Assembly (NCBI GenBank): GCA_964553745.1
Contig: CAZKLD010000002.1
Span: forward strand, 115,902-179,901
Direction of reading: 5' to 3'
Length of the DNA stretch: 64,000 nt
DNA from: STC-113 sp964553745
Lineage (GTDB): Bacteria > Patescibacteriota > Gracilibacteria > BD1-5 > UBA2023
The notes beneath the pieces are model-generated. The model was not told the origin of the DNA. It saw only the letters and a list, made by a program, of their open reading frames with translations, and did no database searches. The translations under genes and the position numbers were made by a program. Positions 21,335-33,085 of the stretch are shown in pieces; the first letter of the stretch is position 1; each line of letters starts with the position of its first letter.

Positions 21335-22654
21335 ATGAAAAAACTAGACTTTTCAAGATTTAGGCAGAAATATTCTACATTGACCGATTTGGATGTGAAC
21401 TTTCTGAACGATTATTTCAATCGCCAAGATGTGTTCGATAAGATGCAGGTTTTTGAAGATGCGAGAAAAAAGTTTGCTAGAACCATTTTTGCATTATGGT
21501 TCTTGGAAGATGCATATCTTTTATATAATTTCAACGCACATTATCCTCTAGATACTCTACAATCTATTGTTATAGCGAATATTCTCACCTTATTTTTCTG
21601 AATATTCATACTTTTCAATCCAAAACTCTCATGAATCAAAAAAAATATCATACCAGGCTTGATGGCTGAAATAAGTCCGAATTTGAAATATGACATAGAA
21701 GGCGAGCATGATTTCGATAAAGGGATTTTCTTCTCGAAATGACTATTGAACAAATATGATGCCTGAGATATGGTCAGCGACAGCATGCACTTTGCACATA
21801 TTCCATCATGAAGCGTGGATTGAAAAACTAGCGAGGAAATAGCCTTAATGGCAAAGGAAGATATCTGATGATTTGAAATCTATTCAGTTGAATTCAAAAG
21901 CTTCATCAACAACAGAAACTCAAAATGATGAAAGACCCAATCCTGCAATAACCATGCGACATTGACTAAAATCATACTTAATAATCCTGTTGTCGATATA
22001 GAATCGGATATTGTGCTTAAATCAAACATCAAGAACGACAAAAAAATGCTATTGGCCGGCAGCATTATATTATGATTATGACTCACCCCGGTAATGGGCT
22101 TTTTAATATTCCTGCTTTCAGCTTCAGACGATTTTAAGCCTTATTTCGGCTTTCTTTTTGAGGAACCGTACCATTACTATGCAAATGCGATCATCTTCTT
22201 TTTCCTTTCCTCAATCATATTCATCCTATGAAATCTTATCTCCAGAAAAAGCAAGATAAAAACAGAAAATATCGAATTCGATAAGGAATTCATAATAGAA
22301 TGCGAAGATCAGATTGAAGCCAGGAAGATACTCACACCTTCCTTCATGTACAAGGTTTATGATTTCGTCAATTCTATAGACAAATGACGCAGATACGAAT
22401 TCATCTTCAAAAAAGGCGAGATTTATATAAAAAGGGATCTCAAATTGCAGTTATCGAGCATCTTATCCTTTTGATGAATCGTTCCCCTATTCTGATGATA
22501 TATGGAAGTATCATACTTCAAGAACCTCTTGAAAAATATCGAACAATTGCTTCATTTGTATATTGAACTCAAATGAACTTCAAATCTAGTGAATGAGCTC
22601 GGAATCCTGCATCTTGATAAAACCTCACTGAACGCTACAGTAATCGGAAGATAA
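21335..22654 (+). CDS. DUF3137 membrane protein (copy C)
   Basis: A 439-residue third paralogue, 9 bases after copy B. It opens MKKLDFSRFRQKYSTLTDLD and keeps the paired membrane segments, a CNNHATLTKIIL core, the stretch ARKILTPSFMYKVYDF (also in copy A) and a divergent tail. The last 20 bases overlap the 3' end of the convergent membrane-protein gene. The three copies are clearly diverged, so the duplications are old. Confidence 0.82.
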
Positions 22655-23108
22655 AATTCGGCAAGATGAAAATCAGTAAAGATATGGCATAGAATAGTTT
22701 GTATGTCAGATTCATTTTTTCGGGATTATTTCTGGCTCATATCAGATCGATTATCACATTTTTAACCAGAAAGGTTCACATAATGAAATAAGTTGCCGGA
22801 ATAAGATGATAATACATTGGCATAGAATCGAATGTTTTGAATTCTTTTGTTCAATCGATAGCCTTCGCGGCCAGAATCTCTAGCCAACCATATACTTGGA
22901 TCACTCAGATTAGCCCACCGATGAGCATGTCTCTTATCTGTTCTTTTCCGAAAAGCTGCACATATACTATAAGATAGCTAATCGTTGTTATTAATCATAT
23001 GAGAAATCCCATGGCCGGCCTTTGATGCGAATAAAAGAGCATGAATCAAGTAAACCCGAATATCAATACATGCGGAACAAGGATAGGGTATGCGGATTTG
23101 GGCTTCAT
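22635..23108 (-). CDS. Integral membrane protein, unknown
   Basis: A 157-residue protein with about five membrane helices, beginning MKPKSAYPILVPHVLIFGF and ending IFILPNFIFRLL at TAG. There are several TGA glycines in helices (IFGFTG, IGLITTI). There is no motif I can assign. It is divergent from pyruvate kinase. Confidence 0.7.
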
Positions 23109-23234
23109 TTTTCTCCAAATAAAAAGCTATTCCATCAAATATAACTGATTTATATTTGATTTGCAATTATTTATTTACTTTTCAGGCATTTTATGTACAC
23201 TTCTGACTTCAATATTTATAATAAGTATTTATTT

Positions 23235-24668
23235 ATGAAAAAGACGAAGATAATAGCAACGATCGGACCATCGACTGATAATGAAGCGTCAATAAAAAAA
23301 CTATATGAATCAGGTGTGAATATCATAAGATTCAATTTTTCGCATGCTAATTACGATAATGCAAGATTAGTCAAATCAAGGATCGATAAGCTTAATGAAT
23401 CAAGAGAAACAAGCCTCAGTGCACTTCTCGATACAAAATGACCGGAAATAAGGACTTGAGACCTTAAAGCAAAAATCCAATTTGAGAAATGAGATATATT
23501 CAAGATTTTCGTTGATATCTCAAAATACGCCGAAGACGGAAAATCACTATTCTGCGATTACGAATATCTGGTTGAGGATCTTAATGTATGAGATATAATC
23601 GAGATCGATTCAGGCCTGATGAAGGCTCTTGTGAAATCGAAATCAAAGGATTATCTTGAGGTTGAGGCTGTCAGCCCTTGCCTGATAGGGTCAAGAAGGC
23701 ATATAAACCTTCCTTGAAAAAGAATCAGGCTCCCATGAATAACACCGAAAGATAAGGAAGATGTTCTATTCGCCATAGAGAATAATTATGACTTCATTGC
23801 CCAGAGTTTTGTAAGAAGCAAGGAAAATGTGCTTGAACTCAGAGAACTTCTGGATTCCAACAATGCTTCTCATATAAAGATCATAGCAAAAATAGAGAAT
23901 GAGGAATGAGTGGAAAATCTAGATGAGATAATCGAAGTTGCCGATTGAATCATGGTCGCGAGATGAGATCTGGGAATAGAGGTTCCCATTGAGTCGCTGC
24001 CTATTTACCAGAGACAGATGGTTTCCAAGTGCCTTAAAGTCGGTAAATTCGTAATTATTGCGACCCACCTTCTTGAGACGATGATAGAAAGTCCATTCCC
24101 TACAAGGGCTGAGGTCTCTGATGTATTCAATTCTGTGATGCAAAAGGCCGATTGCCTGATGCTTTCAGGAGAGACCGCTATGTGAAAATACCCTATCGAG
24201 TGTGTTGAGATGATGAGGAATGTTATAGTTGCGGCAGAAAATCAAATCCATTACAAGCATCATGATTTTGAGAACATCTGACTGACTCCGAGGGATATCG
24301 AGAAAAAGCTCTTAATAAGAAGTTCAGTATTTATGGCTGACGAACTGGATGTGGATGCTATTCTCGTATTCACAAAATCTGGTAGGCTGGCAAGATTGGC
24401 TGCATGATTCAGACCGAAAAAACCAGTATATTCTTTCAGCGGGAACCAAAATTCAGTGAAATACATGAACATTTTATTCTGAGTTGAGCCTTTTCTTCTT
24501 AACAATTGGTCGGATTCGAGCAAAGAAAACGTCACAGCCTCTATAAAAATGCTGTTGGAAAAATGAAAACTCACTAAAGAGAGTAAAATAATCGCAATAA
24601 CTGATATCCAGAAAGACAAGAAAGAGATTCCAGCAATCGAAATAATCACAATCTGAGATTTCTTCTAA
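23235..24668 (+). CDS. pyk: Pyruvate kinase
   Basis: A 477-residue enzyme that converts phosphoenolpyruvate and ADP to pyruvate and ATP. It opens with KTKIIATIGPST, then GVNIIRFNFSHANY, LLDTKGPEIRTGD (both Gly TGA), FIAQSFVRSKENV, the catalytic and metal-binding IIAKIENEEGVENLDEI, ADGIMVARGDLGIEVP (the Gly of ARGD is TGA) and DCLMLSGETAMGKYPIE. The C-terminal domain is present. The start at 23235 fits the family; an in-frame ATG at 23193 would add 14 unlikely residues. A terminator follows. Confidence 0.96.
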
Positions 24669-24673
24669 GAAAC

Positions 24674-24706
24674 AAAAAAGCTTCAGTCGCAGACTGAAGC
24701 TTTTTT
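24674..24706. terminator. Bidirectional terminator
   Basis: AAAAAAGCTTCAGTC-gca-GACTGAAGCTTTTTT between pyk and the convergent DUF1287 gene. Confidence 0.92.
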
Positions 24707-24712
24707 AATGAT

Positions 24713-25363
24713 TTAAAAATATCTATAGTGCCCGACTATTTCCGTAGGCCAATCCAATGGTGTGATGCTAATCTTGACGCCATATCAATGATTGTCTATC
24801 ATATAGGGAACACCATCTTCTCTCCTTAAGTCTGTTATTATTCATATGTGCCATAGTCTTTTGGGGAAAATATCATCAAAAATGACTATGTCTCCGGCTT
24901 GCCATTTTCACAGATTTTCCGCATTGCCCGATATCATCTCATTTGTAAGCACTTTCGATTTCCTCTTCAAGAATGCATCGATGTTCTTAACTCTTCTGAA
25001 ATTGATGTTAGAATCGAATTTATTTGGGTATAGAGACGGATTCAGGATCATATCTTCATCAAGCAGCTTCTTGAAATCAATACCATTATCCTTGAATGCC
25101 CTCCATATGACATCGCTGCAAACTCATGTATCATACGGAGGATATCATGAGCCCGAATAATATCAATTTGTAAAATCATACTGTTTCACTACGTCCACTT
25201 GGGATAATGCTCAGCTATAGAACAATTGCGCTCAAGTGGAAAAATGGTTCTGGACTTGAATCTTTTTGGGCGGCACTATATGCTCGCATGGAAAGAAAAC
25301 AACAAAAATGACCAAGGTCATTATTGTAAGGCAGGAAAATACTATGAATCTGAGAAATCTCAT
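24713..25363 (-). CDS. DUF1287-like secreted protein
   Basis: A 216-residue protein with an N-terminal membrane or signal helix (FIVFSCLTIMTLVIFVVFF). The body has GVCSDVIWRAFKDNGIDFKK, INFRRVKNIDAFL, AGDIVIFDD and the His of LWHIGIITD. This Cys...Asp/His layout matches DUF1287 (YiiS-like), a family related to NlpC/P60 cysteine peptidases, so a cell-wall role is plausible. It starts 5 bases after the M23 peptidase gene, forming an envelope operon. Confidence 0.75.
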
Positions 25364-25368
25364 ATCTC

Positions 25369-26562
25369 TTAATTAGGGGCCACGCTTCACTGCTTGAATA
25401 AGTCTAACTCACCTTTCACGATCGAATCATATTTCATTCATTTCCCGTAATATTTCCACATCATGATTTCGATAGGAGAATTATCTTTTTTCAGATAAGG
25501 ATTGACCTGGACTTCAAAATGCAGATGGAAATCCTTATATTCCTTGTCCGGAACTCAACTTCTTCATACTTGTCAGAAAAATTCTCATTCCTTGACATAC
25601 TGCCACTGCTTCAGTTTTGACGGGATATTCTCAAGATGTGAATAGATTATCACATTTCAGTCGGCAGTTTTGAGCCAAACCTGATTTCACCTATATATGT
25701 CAAGATTCCTTGCCTTGTCTTCGTCGGTCAGGTTTTTCCACTTGATATTATCGAATTTGCTCCAATTGAAATCGTTTGATATCCTTACGATAACACCATC
25801 GGCCAACGCTCTCACGGGAGTTCAATGGCTTGCGAAAACATCCCATCCGTGATGGATTCAATCTGTGTATTTTTCACGATATGGCCTTCCTGCATTCGGT
25901 ATGATGTTACGTTTTATAGGTATGACTTTGCCTGCAACAGGAGATATGTATTTCAGGCTTTTCCTAGTTGAAAGCATATTAGATAGGAAAATATTCTCAT
26001 ATTCGGCTCATTTTTTCTCGTACAACGCTCCTATGAGATTCATCTTAGAGGCGAGATCCCTCTTCTCCAGAAGCGAAGGGATCTCTTCATCGAGCTTCAT
26101 TCAAGCTATATCTGTCTTTGCTATCCTTTCTTCGATATTCTTGTCGCTCAAATCAGAGAAATCTGTGAAATTCTTAGCGTAATCGCTCAAATTCAGGAAC
26201 ATTGCGGTATCCGTGTATATTTCGTCTCAATTTTTGAGATAAACCGTATTATCGCTACAACTTCAGAGGTATTTGAAACTTATTATATATATGTAGTTGT
26301 CTTTTATCTTTTCAGACAGGGCAAGCTTTTGTCAAGTCAGGCATTTAGAGTATATTTCCGGGGCCTTGTATTCCTCTTTTGTCTTAACTATGAGCATAGT
26401 CGAATCCAATTTGGAATCATCTGTGACAATGTTCGGATTAAGATTGGAAATTATCCTCCCTCATCATCTTGAGCGCTCATATATATCAGCGGAATTCATG
26501 GTAAGAGGAAAAATACCCATAGTAATTATGAGAGGAATTGAGAATAATCTTTTTAGTGCCAT
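25369..26562 (-). CDS. M23-type (LytM) metallopeptidase
   Basis: A 397-residue exported cell-wall hydrolase. A weak signal sequence is followed by a helical region (about 130-200) and an M23 domain. YTDGIHHGWDVFASHGTPV holds the first zinc ligands (HxxxD), VRALADGVIVRIS follows, and DFHLHFEVQVNP gives the HxH motif. The zinc residues are complete, so activity is expected. GIHHGWD and SHGTPV use TGA for Gly. It is the first gene of a two-gene operon with the DUF1287 protein. Confidence 0.87.
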
Positions 26563-26755
26563 TGCAGAAAAGTTTAATTTGTTTTGTTGATTATAGAAAA
26601 AAATGCTTTAAGTCAAAATTTGTATTTCAGATGGCGCTTTAAGACGTATTTCTGATCAAATAAATTAATCATCAGCCCAAACACAAGATGAATTTACAAT
26701 ATTTTGCTTAAATAAGCCAATAAGCTAGAATTTCACTCCAAAATCGGTCATTAAA

Positions 26756-26771
26756 ACACTATATATTGTGG
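26756..26771. promoter_or_regulatory. NrdR-box-like palindrome
   Basis: ACACTATATATTGTGG, nearly the same as box 1 of nrdD, 194 bases upstream of the M23 gene start and 290 bases before the candidate RNA. No convincing second box is found at 31-33 bp, so regulation by NrdR is uncertain. Confidence 0.45.
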
Positions 26772-26813
26772 TTTATTGTCAAAAACCATACCTACCAAAG
26801 TCAGAAAAATGTC

Positions 26814-26842
26814 AAAAACCATATTAACAACATATGGTTTTT
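26814..26842. repeat. Perfect 11-bp inverted repeat
   Basis: AAAAACCATAT-taacaac-ATATGGTTTTT, 42 bases after the NrdR-like box. A partial arm (CAAAAACCATACC) occurs just before at about 26780. Possible operator or small hairpin. Confidence 0.5.
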
Positions 26843-27063
26843 GGCTTATCAAAGCTATGGAATTTGAATTATTTATTTGTACATTGTGGCTTAAAATAGG
26901 CAAAATCAGGAAAATATGCACTTGATTTCCAAAACTTTTTTACTTTCGGTATTTTGGCTTCAGTAAAAGCTAGATTAAACAATCGTTAATAATTACAACA
27001 TAAAACGATAATTCTTCAAGTCACTCTGTTTGCTAAAAAAGCAGTTTATGTGTTATAGTATTG

Positions 27064-27219
27064 ATGTCAGCAAGTTATGCATCCATCAAGCTAAGGCTTA
27101 GATACTGCAAACTTAGCGTTCATTTACATAAAGCTCTGCAAATAGGGATTGGCGTAACTTACCAACAACCCGATTACAAAATTCAAAATAAAAACAAATA
27201 CGCTTTTGAAATCATATAA
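27064..27219 (+). CDS. Doubtful 51-codon ORF
   Basis: An open frame from ATG 27064 to TAA 27217, preceded by a weak promoter (TTGCTA, 18 bases, TATAGT at 27054-27059). The peptide is Lys/Tyr/Gln-rich with no motif and no TGA. It may be a small gene or part of the non-coding transcript that follows. I give it low weight. Confidence 0.2.
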   Translation: MSASYASIKLRLRYCKLSVHLHKALQIGIGVTYQQPDYKIQNKNKYAFEII

Positions 27220-27239
27220 AAACAAAAGTCTTTAAAAAA

Positions 27240-27524
27240 GAAGTAGCGAAGGGTGGTAAAATCCTCTGAACCAAAATCAGTTCAAATGACCATAGCATTC
27301 TTCGCTCCTTCTCAAATAAAAATATAAAAATGGAAAATAGGTGAAGATGTCCATACCAAATAAATCTACCGAAGCAGGGCCCCTGACTCCCAAGTCAGTT
27401 ACCTTCCCCGTAAGTTAGGGAAGAAACCGCTACATCGTGCGTTCTCACATAAGACCTTAGAGTCTTCGAGTAACCCCTTGAGCATAATACATTGAAAGTC
27501 CCGGCCTACCAAGGTCGGGCTTTT
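27240..27524 (+). ncRNA. Candidate structured non-coding RNA with terminator
   Basis: No believable frame, yet it is rich in hairpins. The arms GAAGTAGCGAAG (27240-27251) and CTTCGCTCCTTC (27300-27311) pair. CTGACT-ccca-AGTCAG, CTTCCC...GGGAAG and AAGAC...GTCTT follow. It ends in a GC-rich stem CCCGGCCT-acca-AGGTCGGG plus T-run (27495-27524). I looked for tmRNA, SRP RNA and RNase P signatures and found none that convince me. Confidence 0.45.
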
Positions 27525-27561
27525 GCCTTTTATGCGCTAAATGCAATATCCGAAACAACAG

Positions 27562-27590
27562 CCCCCAGATTCCAAATCTGGGGGTTTATT
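27562..27590 (+). terminator. Rho-independent terminator
   Basis: CCCCCAGATT-cca-AATCTGGGGG followed by TTTATTATTTT, a second terminator 40 bases after the one closing the candidate RNA. The rest of 26563-27724 shows no gene. Confidence 0.85.
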
Positions 27591-27724
27591 ATTTTAAAGA
27601 TTTTCAACCTTGATATCCGCCTTTAGATATGCCGAATCTGAAGACATTCCTTCCCTAAACCTGTGACTTCGATTTGGAAATTCAGATCAAAGCCATACAA
27701 TATGCGAACATAAAAAAACAATAT

Positions 27725-29026
27725 ATGAAAAAATTCATCCTGCTTTGACTCATCATCCTATTATCCATGAAAGATGGGGCAAATGCCTATAATTTACCGC
27801 AAGCCGATTTATCCAACCTTTCTCTCAAGAGACAATATGCCAAAATTGAGGCCTATCTTACCAGAGGATTCGAGGATAAGATAAAATCTTTTCCAGCACA
27901 GGATAAATCCTTATTCGAAGAAAAAGCGAATAATATAAGGCTTATATTCATAAAAATCGATTATTTGGCGAAGAACAGACAAAAAGGAGAAATCCCGTCT
28001 GCAGTGAACGAACTCCGAGCCAGCCTAAAAGACCTCATTGCATTCTTGAAAACTTCCCAGAACAAGTCTGACTCGCCAAGCGTCCAAGAGCTGAATAGTT
28101 TTTCCAAAGACAGCAAATATTGAGAAATCACCTATTATAGCGATGCGTTCGAATGATGAAAAACTTCTAATTGAAATATTTTCTCGCAGAGATATTTCTC
28201 TACTGCAAAATGCGGAACTCCGCACAACAAGATGATTCAAGTATGGCTCTGAGACAGAAGCGTAATAACCAAGGTCAATGATAGGCCCAATTGCACAAGG
28301 TACCCAGACCTTATAGACCTGTCAACAACATCTTTCGACCTGCTCTATGAAAGATACAAATGAAAGCAGAAAGGCGAATATATAGAACTATGATCTGTTC
28401 CTGGCGATTATTACAAGCAATATCTGCCTGTGTGAACATTTGAGGATGATAGCATAGAACTGTCACCGAAAATCCCTAATTCATATTTGCAGAATGAGAC
28501 CGTAACGATAAATTGAGAATTGACCCTTCCGAATAGAGAATTGACTCTCGAGATCATTTTCCCATCTTGAAAGAAGAAGACGCTGGCAAAATACTCAGAA
28601 AGGCTGTTCGGTTTTTCATTCATAGCAGATGAAGTGGGAAGATATGAAGTGAATTTCTCCTGATCAGATAAGAAAGAGGTAATATATGTCCTAGATTCTA
28701 ATATATTCTGAGGGAAGAAATTCAGAAATCAGACTATGGAAAAGCTTGACTCTGTCATCATATCAAAAGAGTATGATAAGAAATCCGATTATGCATATAG
28801 GCTGAATCTGACAGATAATGATTTTCACATTCTTGAAGTTACCCAGGGAGACAAGAAATACTATTATTCCTGAGTCTGAGATGTCCTTATGGATTATGAC
28901 AAGCTAGATAAGAACGCTCCTGTCTCGATTAAACTGAGGGCTGCCAAGACATTAAGCGCTTTTTCACACGATTTTCACACCGAACCTGTTGTAATTTTCA
29001 CATGAACTGTTAAACTGCCCGAGTAG
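27725..29026 (+). CDS. Secreted RlpA-like (double-psi beta-barrel) protein
   Basis: A 433-residue exported protein with signal peptide MKKFILLGLIILLSMKDGANA. A helical region (30-130) precedes a double-psi beta-barrel: YGEITYYSDAFEGGKTSNG, FSTAKCGTPHNKMIQVWLG and the catalytic-type VNDRPNCTRYPDLIDLSTTS. This is the pattern of RlpA lytic transglycosylases, here with the Asp in NDRP. A C-terminal beta-rich region follows. A role in peptidoglycan turnover is likely. It is followed closely by the beta-propeller gene and probably shares its transcript. Confidence 0.78.
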
Positions 29027-29048
29027 ATTTATTTTATAATTTGCTCTT

Positions 29049-31448
29049 ATGAAGAAATACTCGATACCATTATCTTTTTGTTCTGCGCTCATATTCCTTC
29101 TTTTGAGCACATATCAGACATTTGCTGCAGATGCGGCGTGCATACAAGTCATACAAAGCGCTAAGAATACTACAACCTGAGAATGCAAGGATTTCCCAAC
29201 TCCTTGCGATGTCCCTGAAACATGATGGGAAAAAGTAAGCTCTTGTCCGAGTACTGACACTCAGATTATCGATAAAGAACAGGACTTGAAAGTCAATTTC
29301 AATATTAAGAAATTCTCTAGCTGTAGCGACATGGAGGATGTCTTCAAGAAATTCATCAAAGAATATTGAGATGCGAATCCCAATTCCAGGTTTTGAACAC
29401 CTGAACTGCAATATGATACGATGGTGCCCTCAATGACAAAATGACTTACAAATTGAGCTGCCGCATGAGATTCATCTGTTTCGGCTCCAGAAATAAAAGC
29501 AGAGAATTTCAGCGAAACGAATATCCAGGTCGCATGAGTGGATGAGAGCGAAATAATCAAGACAGACTGAAAATACATATATTATTACAATAGCTCAAAG
29601 CAAGCCATATACGTGGCCAATGCTTTCCCTGCTGATAAGCTGGAAATCGTTAAAGTCATAAAGATCCCTACGACATTCACAAACCCGGAACTATATTTGA
29701 ACTGAAATAACCTTACGATTGTCGCAACAAAATACTCCCAAGGGAATTGGAGTTATTATTGGTTCAATAGAGCCGTGAAAACAGTTATTGTAAATTATGA
29801 CATAAGCGACCTTAATAATCTCAAGGTTGAGAAATATCTGCAGATAGACTGAAGCTTGTCCAAATCAAGAAGGATAGGCAAGTATGTTTATGTCCTTTCT
29901 CAGAGCAGCTTCGCCTTCCCTTATCTTGAGTATTACAGCCCTATGATGAAGACTTGAGGGCAATGATTCGATAGCCAAAAGCTTGAGACCGATTTTGATC
30001 CTAAAAAAATTCTTCCGAAGAGAACCGAACTCAAGCTTACAGACAATCCAGCCGATCAGAATGTGAATGTGAAATGAAGGAGCCTTCCCTACAATATCGC
30101 TCAATGATATTCATCAAAATGCAGCGATATCGAATATGTGATACCAGATACTGAAACTCTATCAAAATACTCGTTCACTCCAAGCTATCTCACTCTCTCC
30201 ATAGTCAATCTGGATGATTCTGAAGAAGCGATCAAGAGCAAACTCTTCTTCTGAGATGTTTCCGAAGTCTACATGAGCCTTGATAACCTTTATATCACAT
30301 CTTGACTTTATACGCCATACAGATTCGCTTGTCCTCAGATACAGTGCATCAGTGCACCTTGCATACAGCCTGATTGTGCCTTACCGGTTTTCCCAGGATG
30401 ACAGAATACCATAGTGCACAAGGTAAATCTTCTATGATGAGACATAAAATATCAGGCATCGACCATACTTCCCGGTTCGCCGCTGAATCAATATTCCATG
30501 GATCAGGCAGCAAGCTGAAATTTCAGGATAGTCACATCCTCTACATATCCGAATCAGTATACAAACCTGTTCATCCTTGACAAGAATCTTAAGACGACCT
30601 GAAAAATTAGCGGAATTGCCCAATGAGAGAATTTCCAAAGCTCAAGATTCATCTGAGACAAGCTATATCTGGTTACTTTCGAACAGATTGATCCGCTTTT
30701 CGTCATCGATTTGAAAGACAATACGAACCCAAAGATCCTATGAGAATTGAAGATTCCATGATACTCTACTTACCTCCACCCATATGACGAAACCCATCTG
30801 ATCTGATTGGGCTATGATACGAAGACAAACCAATATGGATGAACCGTGAACAACTGACTCAAAGTCGATCTTTATGACATTTCAGACTTCAGCAACCCGA
30901 AACAGCAATATACCCAAACATTCTGAGATCAGGGATCATATTCCGATGTGCTCCAGAATCCAAGGCTATTCGTATGGAATCCGGCGCAGCGTATATTGTT
31001 CATGCCTGCCACTATATATACGAATTCGAACGACACTACCAATCCTTACAGGAATAAAGATGCGTTCCAAGGCGCACTTGCGGTGAAGATTGATAAAGAT
31101 TCCTGAATCAAAGAGCTTGCAAGGATAACCCATATCGATACTTCCTGATTTGAAGCGAAGAGGATTGCGGATTGCGCACAATACGCCAATGTAACGAAAC
31201 CTGCCTGCCAGAAGCTCATAAATGGCCAAGAATACTGCCCTCCTGTGACTACATACGTTCCACCATACTGCTATGAGTCAAGCACAGCTGGTGAATATTT
31301 TGCAAACCAGATATGGCAATTCTCGAAAAATTTCATATCAAGAAACCTCTTTTTGGATAATATCTGGTATACGGTCAGCAATGTTAAAATCAAAGCAAAT
31401 GACATGAGTTCAGATTTCAACGCGATAAAAGAGGTGAATATGGATTAA
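29049..31448 (+). CDS. Secreted C-terminal beta-propeller protein (COG4880-like)
   Basis: A 799-residue exported protein with a signal peptide (about residues 1-26). The diagnostic phrase TNIQVAGVDESEIIKTDGKY opens the propeller, with both Gly of this motif encoded by TGA. Repeated blades follow (YVLSQSSFAFPYLEYYSP, LYITSGLYTPY, YLHPYDETHLIGLGYD). The N-terminal part has a Cys-rich stretch (DFPTPCDVPE, SSCPSTD). The family is widely found in bacteria and archaea with no proven activity; it is probably extracellular. A strong terminator follows. Confidence 0.82.
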
Positions 31449-31461
31449 TGGCCAAATAAGA

Positions 31462-31492
31462 AAAAAACCCTTCCGGGCCGGAAGGGTTTTTT
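31462..31492 (+). terminator. Rho-independent terminator
   Basis: AAAAAACCCTTCC-gggcc-GGAAGGGTTTTTT after the beta-propeller gene, usable on both strands. Confidence 0.9.
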
Positions 31493-31575
31493 AAATCTTT
31501 TTTAAATTTCAAAAAAAGTATTATAATTTTCATCATAAATATCCCATTTTAAGTCTTATTCTTTATTTTTTGCCT

Positions 31576-32991
31576 ATGGATATCAAAAAACAAGCGTCAG
31601 CCTTCACTCTCGTGGAGCTCATCGTGGTAATCGTCATTCTTGCCATCCTCGCAACAATAGCGTTCCTTTCGTTCTCTTCTCAATCGGCTTCCGCCAGGGA
31701 TTCGACAAGATTAGCTGATATGAGCAATATTGCAAAATGATTGAGCGTGTTCAATGCAGTCTGAGGCAAATATCCCCTGCCAGATTCCAGCATCAACATC
31801 TCCGCATCCTGAATCGTAATAGGAAAACAATGATATGCAGGGTCTTCTGTGCTTGATATCATAAAGCTATCCGAATGATGAAAGGATCCTTTGGACTGAA
31901 ACACATATTACACATATTCGACGAATGCCGCCCAGAGCAAATTCCAATTGCTATGATTTTTAGAGGACTGAAGCAACAGCGCACTTAGTATTGTGCCATT
32001 TGCTTGAAATAGGGCAAGCGCTGAGCCGACTAGCTACAGCGGAAGATATGTTTTCACAAGAGGCGATATGTTGGGGATATTGCTGGATGGGACAACAAAA
32101 GTTCCGGTTCAAGCAAGAAATGAGAATATTGATTTAATGCTAACGAATGCATCAACAGACTATAGCGCTGTATTCGAGAGTGAAAACTCCTTTGCCGCAT
32201 CATGAACATGATTGATAAATGACATCATAAGCAGGAGGACTGATCTTATCTCAGATCCGAACATTGCTTCCATAGATGAAAGCCTCATAGGCTATTGGGA
32301 TATGGGAACCATGACCGCAAGCTGATCCCAGATTGTCTTAAAAGATTTGTCTTGAAAATGAAACAATGGTATTTGTTATAATAGCTGAACTCCGGTTAAT
32401 TGCTGAACTTTAGGATCTTGACCTCAGGTCATAAATGGCAAAGTTATGAGTTTTGACTGAATTGATGATTCCATTTTACTTAACGGCTTCTTTAACAAGA
32501 TAAATTATTCCAACTTCAGCTATTTCATTAAATTTAAAGTTAACGAGAGTACGGAAAAGACCAATATCATCTTTAATATCAGATGAAGGTTGGCTACTAG
32601 TTCAAGTGATGATAGGAAGAATTGAGTATTGCAGATCAGGAATAAGAATCTGAAGATGGTTATAAAATGAAGTTGAGATTCCATCCAAAAAACACTTGAA
32701 TCAGGAAATGAGATAATTCAAAATAACAGCGAATACATGATTTTTGTGAAAAAAGGGAACAATGTTTTTAACGCCTACCTGAATTGAGCCATTTTAAACG
32801 AACTTACTGGAAATGTCATTTGAGATACTACATTAAGCGATGATATCATATATATCTGAAAGCATGTATACTGAAATGTCTGAGCCGAGACTCATAATTC
32901 ATTTTTTTGATGAACGGTCGATGAAATCCGTATCTATAATCGAACTCTCTCTGATGTTGAGATTGCAAATATGTACAATGCAATAAGATAA
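31576..32991 (+). CDS. Type IV pilin-like protein with LamG domain (copy 2)
   Basis: A 471-residue protein. The prepilin N-terminus (FTLVELIVVIVILAILATIA and SFSSQSASARDSTRLADM) is practically identical to copy 1, and the middle is clearly homologous (KYPLPDSS, YYTYSTN, KFQLLGFLED). The second half, from SLIGYWDMGTM to TVDEIRIYNRTLSDVEI, is a LamG/concanavalin sandwich that differs in sequence from copy 1. It is likely a cell-surface or pilus-tip adhesin. TGA is the dominant Gly codon. A terminator hairpin lies 110 bases downstream, inside comM. Confidence 0.84.
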
Positions 32992-33085
32992 TGTATCGGA
33001 TATTAACCTTTTTTATATACAAATTCTCTTAGTTTTGAAATCCACCCCAGAGCCATAGGCAAATCATTCTTTAAGCTTATCCTTT

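Noticed and set aside
27240..27524. tmRNA, SRP RNA or RNase P RNA
   Set aside because: No tRNA-like ends or tag reading frame, no GGAAGCAGC-type SRP loop, and no RNase P conserved blocks on either strand.
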